Source: an uncultured Lachnospiraceae bacterium
GTDB taxonomy: Bacteria > Bacillota > Clostridia > Lachnospirales > Lachnospiraceae
Assembly (NCBI GenBank): GCA_910588825.1
Contig: CAJURF010000010.1
Location: forward strand, 1-45,523
Direction: 5' to 3'
DNA: 45,523 bases
Positions 22,166 through 31,290 of the stretch are shown one piece after another. Positions within the stretch are counted from its first letter, which is position 1. Each line of letters opens with the position of its first letter. The position numbers were made by a program, and so were the translations under genes. The notes beneath the pieces were generated by a model. That model was not told where the DNA came from. It ran no database searches and saw nothing but the letters and a program-made list of their open reading frames with translations.

Positions 22166-23497
22166 ATGAAAGCATACAATTTAAGGGAAGAAAGCCGATT
22201 CGACGGGATTGAGCCATTTGAAAACAGACTGTGGCTTTCATCCCCGACTATGCATGGAGAAGAACTACAATATATAACCGAGGCATATGAGAGCAACTGG
22301 ATGTCCACAGTGGGGGAAAACATTGACAGGCTGGAGAAACTGGCGGCAGAGTTTATCGGGGTCAAATATGCAGTGGCTTTATCCAGTGGGACAGCCGCCC
22401 TTCACCTTGCGGTGAAACTGGCGGCTGAGAAACTGTATGGAAGCAGTACTGGTATCGCCACTCCAGATGGGCTGGGAACTGGTGGGAGCCTCTATGGAAA
22501 ACGTGTATTCTGCTCAGACCTTACATTCGACGCCACAGTCAATCCCATTCTCTATGAGGGGGGTGAACCCGTTTTTATTGATGCATCCCTGGACGACTGG
22601 AATATGGATCCGGAAGCCCTGGAACGTGCCTTTGAACGTTATCCAGATGTTAAGCTGGTGGTTCTTGTGCATCTATACGGCGTTCCGGCGCAGATAGATG
22701 AGATAAAGGCCATCTGCAGCAGACACGACGCATTGCTGATCGAAGATGCAGCAGAAAGCCTGGGTGCACTCTACAAAGGAAAGCAGACGGGAAGTTTTGG
22801 CGATTATGCAGCTTTAAGTTTCAACGGTAACAAAATCATCACAGGTTCCTCTGGCGGGATGCTCCTGGTCAACGACCGTTACAGTGCAGAAAAAGCAAGA
22901 AAATGGTCCACACAATCCAGGGAAAATGCTCCCTGGTATCAACATGAAGAACTGGGCTACAACTACAGGATGAGCAATGTGATCGCAGGAGTTGTCCGTG
23001 GGCAGTGGAGCCACCTGCAAGAACACATTGAAGCTAAAAAGAAAATTTATAAAAGATATGAAACCGCGCTGTCCAGCCTGGATATTCGGATGAACCCCTA
23101 CGACGGTCGTTACTGTCAGCCGAATTTCTGGCTGTCCTGTATGACCATAGATGGGAACGGCATGTGTGAGATGCTAAGGTCGGATATGGAATATATCTAT
23201 CACAGCGTTCATGGACGCACCTGTCCTATGGAAATTCTGGATGCGTTGTCCGCGTTCAATGCAGAAGGGCGTCCCATCTGGAAACCCATGCATATGCAGC
23301 CCGTTTATCGCAAGCATGAATTTGTAAGTGTAGATGGATGTAAGAGAAGTTTTCAGGAATTCTATATCCAGAAACTGGTCTATGCAGATGAGGCAGCAGG
23401 AGTGTTTCACTGCGGGCTGTGTCTTCCTTCGGATGTGAAGATGACAGAGGAGGAGCAGGACCGGGTGATTGAGATTATTTTTGGGTGTTATGAGTAA
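22166..23497 (+). CDS. DegT/DnrJ/EryC1-family sugar aminotransferase
   Basis: A 443-residue PLP aminotransferase that installs an amino group on a nucleotide-linked keto sugar. Visible motifs are the N-terminal block ..YITEAYESNWMSTVG, the cofactor region ALSSGTAALHLAVKLA, the aspartate in LLIEDAAESLGA, and the PLP lysine in SFNGNKIITGSSGG. It is the first gene of the operon and has base composition like the chromosome, whereas everything after it until 31.0 kb is AT-rich. The matching 4,6-dehydratase is not in the window. An acetylated or free amino-deoxy sugar is therefore a likely component of the polymer (inference). Confidence 0.87.
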   Translation: MKAYNLREESRFDGIEPFENRLWLSSPTMHGEELQYITEAYESNWMSTVGENIDRLEKLAAEFIGVKYAVALSSGTAALHLAVKLAAEKLYGSSTGIATPDGLGTGGSLYGKRVFCSDLTFDATVNPILYEGGEPVFIDASLDDWNMDPEALERAFERYPDVKLVVLVHLYGVPAQIDEIKAICSRHDALLIEDAAESLGALYKGKQTGSFGDYAALSFNGNKIITGSSGGMLLVNDRYSAEKARKWSTQSRENAPWYQHEELGYNYRMSNVIAGVVRGQWSHLQEHIEAKKKIYKRYETALSSLDIRMNPYDGRYCQPNFWLSCMTIDGNGMCEMLRSDMEYIYHSVHGRTCPMEILDALSAFNAEGRPIWKPMHMQPVYRKHEFVSVDGCKRSFQEFYIQKLVYADEAAGVFHCGLCLPSDVKMTEEEQDRVIEIIFGCYE

Positions 23498-23530
23498 ATA
23501 TAATTATTTTAATGTTGGTAGCTTTAAATT

Positions 23531-25207
23531 ATGAAAAACTTATTTAGTATCATTGGTGCATCAATTATATCCGGAATTGGATTGGCGGCTGTTATTCAGA
23601 ATTTGAGAGAACAGAAGAAAGCACAAAAAAGCAGATATGCTCGAATTCCCTTTGGGTTTTATGAAAAATATGTTAAACGTCCATTGGATGTAATACTTGC
23701 AGCTGGCGCAGTAATAGTATTATCACCAATCATAAGCATCACAGCTTTATTGGTCAAAAAGAAGCTGGGAAGTCCAGTGCTTTTTACACAGAATAGACCA
23801 GGACTTATTGACCTGGAATCAGGTGAAGAAAAGGTATTCAAACTTTACAAATTTCGTACGATGACAAATGAAAAAGATGAAAAGGGAAATCTTTTACCGG
23901 ACGAAAAGAGATTAACAAAGTTTGGAAAAATGTTGCGAAATACAAGTATTGATGAATTACCTGAGTTGATAAATATTATAAAGGGTGATATGTCAATTAT
24001 TGGTCCGCGTCCGCAGCTTGTAAGGGATATGGTATTTATGACATCGGAGCAACGGGAGAGGCATACTGTACGTCCAGGTCTATCTGGACTTGCGCAGATT
24101 AGAGGAAGAAATGCAATATCTTGGGAAGAAAAGCTAAACAGTGATTTAGAATATATTCAGCGGATTACTCTAGTAAATGATGTGAAAATTATAATAAAAA
24201 CATTAATAAAAGTGCTGGTACATGACAAGGTAAATTTACAAGAAACTGATCTTTCATCAGACTATGGAGTGGATTTATTAAACAGAGGGAAAATAACAGA
24301 GGATGAGTTTAATATAAAACAAAAAGAGGCGAGAGAAATTCTATTGAAAGAGCAAGAAAGTCCAGAGATGGAGCAAATTAATGATTATAGAAAATATTCT
24401 ATTTTGATGTCACTTTATAAAAAAGAAAATCCTCAATACTTAAAACGTGCATTAGATTCAATAATTGAACAAACAATCAAACCAGATGAAATTGTATTAG
24501 TTGAAGACGGTCCTTTGACAGAAGAGCTTTATGCAGTAGTCGAAGAATATAGAGCATCGTATCCTGGATTGTTTCAGATAATTGTAAATAAGAAGAACAT
24601 AGGATTGGGGCGTTCTTTAAATAAAGGACTAAAAATTTGTAAAAATGAATTAGTGGCCAGAATGGATACGGATGATATTGCAATTCCTGATAGATGCGAA
24701 AAACAGCTTGAATATTTTCAAACACATCCCGAGGCTGCCATTGTTGGAGGCCAGATTGAAGAATTCATTGGTGAGGAAAATAATATAGTTGGAAAACGTA
24801 TAGTGCCTCTCACGAATGAAGAATTAAAAGAATGGATGAAAAAGAGATGTCCATTTAATCATATGACTGTAATGTATAGAAAGAACAGCATATTGGCATC
24901 TGGAAATTATCAGGATTGGTTTTGGAATGAAGATTATTACATGTGGATTCGATTGGCAGAAAAAAATTACATATTTGCTAATATTCCTGACAGTTTAGTT
25001 CGTGTGAGGGTGGGCTGTGATATGTATCGAAGACGTGGCGGATTAAAATATTTTAATAGTGAAGCAGGCATACAAAAATTGATGCTTGAAAAGAAAATTA
25101 TTAATGTTCCTCGATATGTAATTAATATCATCCAGCGATTTGTTTTGCAGATTATGATGCCTAATTTTGTTAGAGAAGTTGTTTATAAAAAGTTTGCGCG
25201 AGAATAG
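23531..25207 (+). CDS. Fusion: initiating phosphoglycosyl transferase + GT2 glycosyltransferase
   Basis: A 558-residue two-domain protein. After a short N-terminal hydrophobic stretch, residues about 45-260 are a monotopic phosphoglycosyl transferase: membrane re-entrant region KRPLDVILAAGAVIVLSP, FKLYKFRTM, the catalytic Asp-Glu in SIDELPELINIIKGD, MSIIGPRPQL and RPGLSGLAQIRGR. It would move a sugar phosphate to undecaprenyl phosphate. Residues from about 290 are a GT-A-fold GT2 enzyme with MDTDD as the DxD metal site and a WNEDYYMWIRLAE acceptor block. One chain could thus start the repeat unit and add the second sugar at the membrane face. These steps are usually separate proteins. Confidence 0.88.
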   Translation: MKNLFSIIGASIISGIGLAAVIQNLREQKKAQKSRYARIPFGFYEKYVKRPLDVILAAGAVIVLSPIISITALLVKKKLGSPVLFTQNRPGLIDLESGEEKVFKLYKFRTMTNEKDEKGNLLPDEKRLTKFGKMLRNTSIDELPELINIIKGDMSIIGPRPQLVRDMVFMTSEQRERHTVRPGLSGLAQIRGRNAISWEEKLNSDLEYIQRITLVNDVKIIIKTLIKVLVHDKVNLQETDLSSDYGVDLLNRGKITEDEFNIKQKEAREILLKEQESPEMEQINDYRKYSILMSLYKKENPQYLKRALDSIIEQTIKPDEIVLVEDGPLTEELYAVVEEYRASYPGLFQIIVNKKNIGLGRSLNKGLKICKNELVARMDTDDIAIPDRCEKQLEYFQTHPEAAIVGGQIEEFIGEENNIVGKRIVPLTNEELKEWMKKRCPFNHMTVMYRKNSILASGNYQDWFWNEDYYMWIRLAEKNYIFANIPDSLVRVRVGCDMYRRRGGLKYFNSEAGIQKLMLEKKIINVPRYVINIIQRFVLQIMMPNFVREVVYKKFARE

Positions 25208-25227
25208 AAAAAGAGGGTAATTAAGAA

Positions 25228-26439
25228 TTGATTAATCCAAAATATTTTTTAGAAAGATTAAAAGATGTAGCATTCAGAGACTATCTATCTTTTTTCCAAA
25301 TGATTATGGCATTATTATTAGTACCGTTATATAAAAAAAAATATTCAGGTATGTGGTTAATTTGTGAAGAACCTTATGAAGCAAAAGATAATGGGTATCA
25401 CTTTTTTAAATACATGTGTGAATGTCATAAAAATCAAAAATGTTATTATGCAATTAAAAAAAAGTCAAAAGATTTTCATAAAGTTACCAGAGTTGGCGAG
25501 GTGATTGGATATGGCAGTATAAAACATTGGCTGGCATATTTTCTGTGTGAATATAACATAAGTTCACAAAAAGGAGGAAAACCAAATGCTGCAGTTTGTC
25601 AGTTTATGGAACTCAATAAAATTTTTAAAACTCAAAATGTATTTTTACAACATGGAATTATAATTAACGATTGCAGATGGCTATATGCAGATAGATCATG
25701 TTTTAAATTTTTTCTTACGTCTACAAACCCCGAAAAAGAATTTGTTGAGAATAGATTCGGTTATGAAAAAGGCATTGTTCAATTAACAGGTTTGTCAAGA
25801 TTTGATGCGCTGCATGATGCTACAATCAATCAGAAACAAATTGTAATAATGCCTACATGGAGATATTGGTTCGTAATAAAATCAAAAGAGACAGAAGAGT
25901 CTCTGTTAGAATTTAGAAATTCAGAGTACTTTAAAAAATGGATTCAATTACTTAACTCATCTGAAATGGAACAGCTTGCAAAGAAATATGCCTTAAAAAT
26001 TATCTTTTATCCACACAGAAATTTGCAGCGGTTTATACATGATTTTAGTATAGTTAAGAGCTATATTACAGTTGCATCTCAAAATGAATTTGATATACAA
26101 AAACTATTAAAAAGTTCTGCTCTGATGGTTACAGATTACTCGAGTGTTTTTTTTGATATGGTATATATGAAAAAACCTGTTGTTTTTTATCAATTTGATG
26201 AACAGAAGTTTAGAGATCACCAGTATAAGCAGGGATATTTTAATTATCATAGCAATCCATTTGGAAACTCCTTTGACAATTATGTAGATGTTGTTAGAGA
26301 AATCGAAAGATTAACAGAAAATGGTTATAGTATTTCGAAAGAAGCTGAGATCGAACATAAAGAAATATTTAAATATTGGGACACAAATAATTCTGAAAGA
26401 ATATATCATTTATTGACAAGTAAAAGTGATAGGGTGTAG
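25228..26439 (+). CDS. CDP-glycerol glycerophosphotransferase family protein
   Basis: A 403-residue TagF/TagB-like enzyme, GT-B fold, expected to transfer glycerol phosphate from CDP-glycerol onto a lipid-linked glycan. Conserved blocks are FLQHGIIINDCRW, IVIMPTWRYWF, IIFYPHRNLQ and the C-terminal SALMVTDYSSVFFDMVYMKKP with the nucleotide-binding Asp/Ser. The start is TTG 25228 with GAGGG upstream. In a capsule or exopolysaccharide locus it implies glycerol-phosphate decoration or linkage of the polymer; polymerisation of a teichoic acid is less likely because no TagD homologue is present here. Confidence 0.85.
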   Translation: MINPKYFLERLKDVAFRDYLSFFQMIMALLLVPLYKKKYSGMWLICEEPYEAKDNGYHFFKYMCECHKNQKCYYAIKKKSKDFHKVTRVGEVIGYGSIKHWLAYFLCEYNISSQKGGKPNAAVCQFMELNKIFKTQNVFLQHGIIINDCRWLYADRSCFKFFLTSTNPEKEFVENRFGYEKGIVQLTGLSRFDALHDATINQKQIVIMPTWRYWFVIKSKETEESLLEFRNSEYFKKWIQLLNSSEMEQLAKKYALKIIFYPHRNLQRFIHDFSIVKSYITVASQNEFDIQKLLKSSALMVTDYSSVFFDMVYMKKPVVFYQFDEQKFRDHQYKQGYFNYHSNPFGNSFDNYVDVVREIERLTENGYSISKEAEIEHKEIFKYWDTNNSERIYHLLTSKSDRV

Positions 26440-26443
26440 AAGA

Positions 26444-27367
26444 ATGGTTGGTATTGTTATAGTTAATTATAATACATATAGTGACTTAGTGCAATGTATA
26501 GAGTCAATATATCAATATATAAAATGTGAGTATAGGATATATGTAGTTGATAATGGGTCAGATGAAAATATAAAGAGTAAAGTTGCAGACTACTGTAAAG
26601 GTAGGAATGAAATATCACTGACTTCATTAGTTCAAAACGTAGGATATTCTAGGGGGAATAACATTGGTATAAAAAAAGCAATTCAAGATAATGTGAATTT
26701 AATTGCTATTGTTAATAGTGATATAAAATTTGAAAATGACGCAATTTCAATAATGTGTGAAGACCTTGATAGCGAAATTGCCGTAGTGGGACCAAGAGTA
26801 AAAAATATTTTTGACAATAATGGACAGCAGTTGATAACTACTTACAATTTTTTATCCGCATTATTAGATAGAATGCCCTTTTTTTATTTGAAAAAAGCTT
26901 TTGAAATTGGTTTAATTGATGCAGATAGATATCAAGAAAGTGGACATAAGTACTACGGCATGGTATCAGGATGCTGCTTCTTAATTGATTTAAGCGTATT
27001 TATACAAATAGGTCTGTTTGATGAAAACGTTTTTTTATACTCAGAAGAAAGAATACTATCAATAAAATTAAAAGCAATTAAAAAAAAGGTGTTTTATGAA
27101 CCAAACGCGTTAGTACTACACTCGGAAGGGAAGACAACAGAAAAATTAGGAAATCCTTTTGCTGATTACCATAGATATATAAGTGATTACTATACAGTAA
27201 AAAGGTATTGTGGAATATCAAAACTAAAATTATTGATTCTTAGATATATAAGATTGTTAAATTTTAAAATCAAAGTTATTATGGATAAAAATTATAAGGA
27301 ATATTATACCAAATTAAAAAAGAAAATGACTGAAATTGATAATGATAAATATGAGATCGGAAGGTAG
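26444..27367 (+). CDS. GT2 glycosyltransferase (rhamnosyltransferase-like)
   Basis: A 307-residue family-2 glycosyltransferase: the N-terminal Rossmann-like MVGIVIVNYNTYSDLVQCI, VDNGSDENI, the ..VGYSRGNNIGIK loop, AIVNSDIKF as the DxD-like site, and ..ALVLHSEGKTTE near the C-terminus as in the WbbL/rhamnosyl group. ATG 26444 after AGGGTG is chosen; the frame overlaps the preceding gene if read from 26426. It acts in the cytoplasm on the lipid-linked intermediate. The sugar and linkage cannot be predicted. Confidence 0.85.
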   Translation: MVGIVIVNYNTYSDLVQCIESIYQYIKCEYRIYVVDNGSDENIKSKVADYCKGRNEISLTSLVQNVGYSRGNNIGIKKAIQDNVNLIAIVNSDIKFENDAISIMCEDLDSEIAVVGPRVKNIFDNNGQQLITTYNFLSALLDRMPFFYLKKAFEIGLIDADRYQESGHKYYGMVSGCCFLIDLSVFIQIGLFDENVFLYSEERILSIKLKAIKKKVFYEPNALVLHSEGKTTEKLGNPFADYHRYISDYYTVKRYCGISKLKLLILRYIRLLNFKIKVIMDKNYKEYYTKLKKKMTEIDNDKYEIGR

Positions 27368-27379
27368 AACAAGTTTATA

Positions 27380-28513
27380 ATGTCTGCATATATAAAAGTT
27401 TATTTTATTTATATGGCCATTTGTGTTTGTTTTTCAATTTTATGTGCATATGTGAGGGTATCTAAAAAGCAGATGGCGGTTGTTTTAGGTTTGTTAGTAA
27501 TATCAAATGGATTTATAGTCGCATTTAGACCTTTAGAAGCAGCTGATACAATAGAATACATAAACGTATACCAAAGAAGCTTTAGTATCATCCAAAATTA
27601 TCATATAAATAGTTTTGTGGATTTCTTTTTTAATAGAAATTATCATTCTATGGAGATTGGATTTTTATATTTAATGTATGTGTTTTACAAATTGGGATTT
27701 TCTGTAGAATTTTTCTTTTTCTCTATTAGTGTGATAATGTCGGTAGCTACTTTGACTGGAGTGTATTATATTGTCAAATATTGTATTGGAGTAACTGAAG
27801 TTTCCTCAATAACTTATTCTAAAATTATCATTTTGTGGGAAATATATATGTTGTGGGAGGGGATCTTATATACCTCTGTTGCAATCAGATCGGGCATTGC
27901 GTTAGGAATTTCTTTATTGGCATTAGGTTTGTTCCTTGAGAAGAAAAAAAGAGTGCTTTCCATTGTATTGTTTGCTTTTTCTATTACTATTCATTCAACT
28001 GCAATAAGTTTTCTAATTATTTTAGCCGTATTTCTTTGGGGTACATCAAAATTGACGAAACAGATATTTATTATTGCATGGATAGCTCTTGTAATAGGAT
28101 ATATGTTTCGAGTAGGAGATTACACTGTAAAATTTGCATTGTTGATAACAAACTGGATTTTTGGGATGTTAAAGATAAATGCTTTCAGCAGTTATTTCTT
28201 GGATATAGAATTTGCATTTCAAAAAAGGGAGTTTTTTCTTCTGGTACTAATAGGAATGATTGTCATATATATATACAGAAATGACAAAATATTTTCTAAA
28301 TTGAGTATTATAGTTCTTATTGGTTTAGCGATTTATACTTTTGCATACCCAATACATGCGATATCACGTGAGGCGGATTTGTTTACTGTGTTTTTACTTC
28401 CAATGCTTATTTATACAGAGGTTGTGTGTGAAAAAAAGCAAAATATTATTCTACAAATACTTTTGGTTATGCTATTAATTCCTCAGTATATAATGATTTT
28501 TGTACAAAATTAG
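27380..28513 (+). CDS. Wzy-like/EpsG-family polysaccharide polymerase
   Basis: A 377-residue membrane protein with about ten hydrophobic spans. It carries the EpsG-type pattern of a first cytoplasmic/outer loop ..FRPLEAADTIEYINVYQ.., then ..NRNYHSMEIGFLYLMYVFYKLG.. and an ..IRSGIALGISLLALGLFLEKKKR segment. Such proteins polymerise repeat units on the outer membrane face. It is the only polymerase candidate of the locus. Sequence divergence is normal for this family, so the call rests on topology, the EpsG-like motifs and position between the GT and flippase genes. Confidence 0.8.
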   Translation: MSAYIKVYFIYMAICVCFSILCAYVRVSKKQMAVVLGLLVISNGFIVAFRPLEAADTIEYINVYQRSFSIIQNYHINSFVDFFFNRNYHSMEIGFLYLMYVFYKLGFSVEFFFFSISVIMSVATLTGVYYIVKYCIGVTEVSSITYSKIIILWEIYMLWEGILYTSVAIRSGIALGISLLALGLFLEKKKRVLSIVLFAFSITIHSTAISFLIILAVFLWGTSKLTKQIFIIAWIALVIGYMFRVGDYTVKFALLITNWIFGMLKINAFSSYFLDIEFAFQKREFFLLVLIGMIVIYIYRNDKIFSKLSIIVLIGLAIYTFAYPIHAISREADLFTVFLLPMLIYTEVVCEKKQNIILQILLVMLLIPQYIMIFVQN

Positions 28514-28533
28514 TCAATGTAAAGAGGTAAGAT

Positions 28534-29922
28534 ATGTCAAATTCATTTATTAAGGGGATAAGCAACATTTTTATTGCTAATATAATCGGAATGGTTTTTG
28601 GGTTGCTGTCTAATTTCATTTTGCCGAAATATCTGTCTATCAACTCTTACTCTGCGTTAAAGCTATATCAATTATATATATCCTATATAGGGTTGCTGCA
28701 TTTAGGATATTCAGATGGTATATACCTAAAATATGGCGGCAAAAACTTTTCAGAAATTGGATCACAAGATATATCAATAACTCTTTTTACACTCAAGATA
28801 TTTCAACTATGTATGGGTGCAGTAGTGATTCTAATATCAATAATGAGTCAAAATGACCTTCTTCTAGCGTTTGGATTTACTATTCTTCCAATGAATACGA
28901 TTGATTATTTTAGATTGGTATTTCAGGCAATTGGTGAATTTGAACGTTATAGTAATATAACAAAAATTACAGCACTCATGAATTTTTTGATTAATATGTT
29001 GCTTGTTTTTGTATTTAGGACAGATGATTATCATTTGTTTTTAGCATCATTGGTTGTATGGAATATACTATTGTGGATTTATTTAGAATTAGAGATTAAG
29101 AAAACTATCACAGACATAAATTCTTATAAAAAGTTTTCTTTAGTAGAACTGAAAGATAATATACAGACAGGTCTTCCACTTACACTTGGAAATTTTTCTT
29201 CAGTTTTATTAACTTCTATAGATAGATGGTTCGTGAAGGGGCTGATGTCAACTGTATCGTTTGCACATTATTCATTTGCTGTAAGTACAGAAGGATTTAT
29301 AAATATTGCATTAACACCTATATCAGTTACTCTATATAACTATTTTTGTAATCATTATGATATTAAAAAAATCATTAAGATTAGAAATTTAATTTTGATT
29401 TTTACATCATATATAGTATCGTGTGGGTTTGGTGTAAAATTTATTGTAGAGATATATTTAGATAAATACCAAGAGTCAATATCGATTATATTTCTGCTAT
29501 TTGCTTCTCAAATTTTTTACACTGTGATACGAAGTATCTATGTAAATATGTATAAAGTAGAAAAAAAGCAAAAAGATTATTTTAAAAAGATTCTTTTTGT
29601 AGTTATAGCAGGAGTATTACTAAATATTTTTTGTTATGCCTTATTACATAAAATTGAATCATTTGCCATAGGAACCTTATTATCATCTATTATATGGCTT
29701 TTAATCTGTTGTCTGGATTTTAAAAATGTGAGCTTTGGTCTTAACGAGTTGATTTATATTTTCTTTACGACAATATTATTTATTGGATTTGGGATTTGCT
29801 TTTCTTCCGTTTTGGGATTTATATTATATATTATTTGTATATCAGTACTTTCTTGGATATTATTGAGAAAAGATATTAAATATTTTCAACAAATAATATT
29901 AGAATTTATAAAGAAGAAATGA
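28534..29922 (+). CDS. Wzx-like polysaccharide flippase
   Basis: A 462-residue protein with about 12 hydrophobic spans. Its N-terminus (FIKGISNIFIANIIGMVFGLLSNFILPKYLS) is typical of the MOP-superfamily polysaccharide flippases, which carry lipid-linked repeat units across the membrane. The charged residue in ..TSIDRWFVKGLMS.. is a common feature. GAGGTAAG precedes ATG 28534. With the neighbouring polymerase it defines a Wzx/Wzy-type pathway. Confidence 0.85.
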   Translation: MSNSFIKGISNIFIANIIGMVFGLLSNFILPKYLSINSYSALKLYQLYISYIGLLHLGYSDGIYLKYGGKNFSEIGSQDISITLFTLKIFQLCMGAVVILISIMSQNDLLLAFGFTILPMNTIDYFRLVFQAIGEFERYSNITKITALMNFLINMLLVFVFRTDDYHLFLASLVVWNILLWIYLELEIKKTITDINSYKKFSLVELKDNIQTGLPLTLGNFSSVLLTSIDRWFVKGLMSTVSFAHYSFAVSTEGFINIALTPISVTLYNYFCNHYDIKKIIKIRNLILIFTSYIVSCGFGVKFIVEIYLDKYQESISIIFLLFASQIFYTVIRSIYVNMYKVEKKQKDYFKKILFVVIAGVLLNIFCYALLHKIESFAIGTLLSSIIWLLICCLDFKNVSFGLNELIYIFFTTILFIGFGICFSSVLGFILYIICISVLSWILLRKDIKYFQQIILEFIKKK

Positions 29923-29935
29923 CTTGGTGAATGAT

Positions 29936-31018
29936 ATGAAATTTATTAAACGTAATGAAAAAATTGACTATTTAAAAGCGATTGGCATAATTTCCATTGT
30001 TATTGGTCACGCGATGAATACAGATATATTTTATTCTCCAACAGTAGAATATATCAGAAGATTTGTATATGTATATCATATTACTGTTTTCTTTTTTGTT
30101 TCAGGATTACTTTATCAAAAACAATTATTTCCTTCAAGGTTTATTTATAAAATTTTCAAAAAAAACTATCGTAAATATTTTTGTGTTATAATGGGTTCTA
30201 TTATTTTATATCCAATTTGGTACTATTGTAATATAATCGATATCGAAAACATTGGCAGTATCATAAAACGTCTTATTTTATCGGTATTATTTATGCCATC
30301 AGGATTTTTCACTGGGGCATTGTGGTTTATCCCTCTTTTTGTAATTTCTTTATCGTTATATTGTATTCTTGACTGTAAAATACATAATAGTATATTGAAG
30401 GGGATGATGCTTTTTCAGTTCGGAATTGTGGGTATGTTTCTGTCATATATAAAGCAAAATATTAAGTTGTTAATGATAATTTGTAATTGCTGTTATTTGG
30501 ATAAAGCGTTAATAATGCTTCCCATTATATATGTAGGATATTTAGTTCGAAATGCGAAGTTAAATGGTATAATAGAAAGAATAACAAAATTAGGAATGTT
30601 TCCGATATATGGGGGATGCATTATTATACTAAATTTTATTACGGGTTTGCAAATTGAAATTGCTAAGGATTTATATTATGGGTATGTTTGGTTTTATCCA
30701 ATGACATTTTTAGGAATCTTATTTTGTATTTCTTTAAGTTCTTTATTAAAAAGTGGTAGAAGATGCAGCCATATCATGCAAGAAATTGGCAGTCGAAGTT
30801 TTGAAATAATGGCCTTTCATTTTATGGCTTTTAAAGCAACAGATTTTATATTAGCAAAAACAATTTATAGAAATTATGATAATATAAAATCCGTGGTAAA
30901 ATATTTCCCAATTAGTTTTTCTGATTTTAGATGGTTATACATAATATGCGGAATAGGTATTTCATATAGTGTCTCAAAATTATGTGATTGTATAAAGGGG
31001 AAAATCAGCAGTTTTTAA
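29936..31018 (+). CDS. Membrane acyltransferase 3 family protein
   Basis: A 360-residue integral membrane O-acyltransferase: N-terminal EKIDYLKAIGIISIVIGHAMN with the conserved His, the VYHITVFFFVSGLLY block, and about ten spans. It probably acetylates the repeat unit or polymer. ATG 29936 is preferred (TGGTGA upstream) over TTG 29924; either way it starts within a few bases of the flippase stop. It is the last gene of the AT-rich cassette. Confidence 0.83.
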   Translation: MKFIKRNEKIDYLKAIGIISIVIGHAMNTDIFYSPTVEYIRRFVYVYHITVFFFVSGLLYQKQLFPSRFIYKIFKKNYRKYFCVIMGSIILYPIWYYCNIIDIENIGSIIKRLILSVLFMPSGFFTGALWFIPLFVISLSLYCILDCKIHNSILKGMMLFQFGIVGMFLSYIKQNIKLLMIICNCCYLDKALIMLPIIYVGYLVRNAKLNGIIERITKLGMFPIYGGCIIILNFITGLQIEIAKDLYYGYVWFYPMTFLGILFCISLSSLLKSGRRCSHIMQEIGSRSFEIMAFHFMAFKATDFILAKTIYRNYDNIKSVVKYFPISFSDFRWLYIICGIGISYSVSKLCDCIKGKISSF

Positions 31019-31084
31019 TAAAATTTGTTTTTGGTGTATATTTAAAATATTCTTTTTAAAATCCATAATTTAGATTCCTTCATA

Positions 31085-31261
31085 ACGTGTTTGAAAAATG
31101 ATTTATGTCAACCGTGTGTCACAGTTTGTACGTCAAAGGATATGATATGGGAGATTTGCTCTGAATGAAGGCGAAGCAACGGGCTGTGTCAACTGAGTGA
31201 GGAGCAAATCTCCCGCAAAGTGGGGCGTGCGGGTGGCCTGAATGATTTTTAAGATATATTC
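31085..31261. mobile_element. MITE-like element, copy 2 (degenerate)
   Basis: It shares long blocks with copy 1: TTTATGTCAACCGTG.GTCACAGTTTGT at the left, and CGCAAAGTGGGGCGTGCGGG plus TGAATGATTTTTAAGA at the right. TA dinucleotides flank both ends (31083-31084, 31262-31263), but the terminal repeats are decayed. Inside, GGGAGATTTGCTC (31149-31161) and GAGCAAATCTCCC (31202-31214) form a perfect 13-bp inverted repeat. It fills most of the gap between the polysaccharide cassette and the LRR gene. Confidence 0.7.
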
Positions 31262-31290
31262 TAGACAATGATTTTATGGAAACTCTACCA

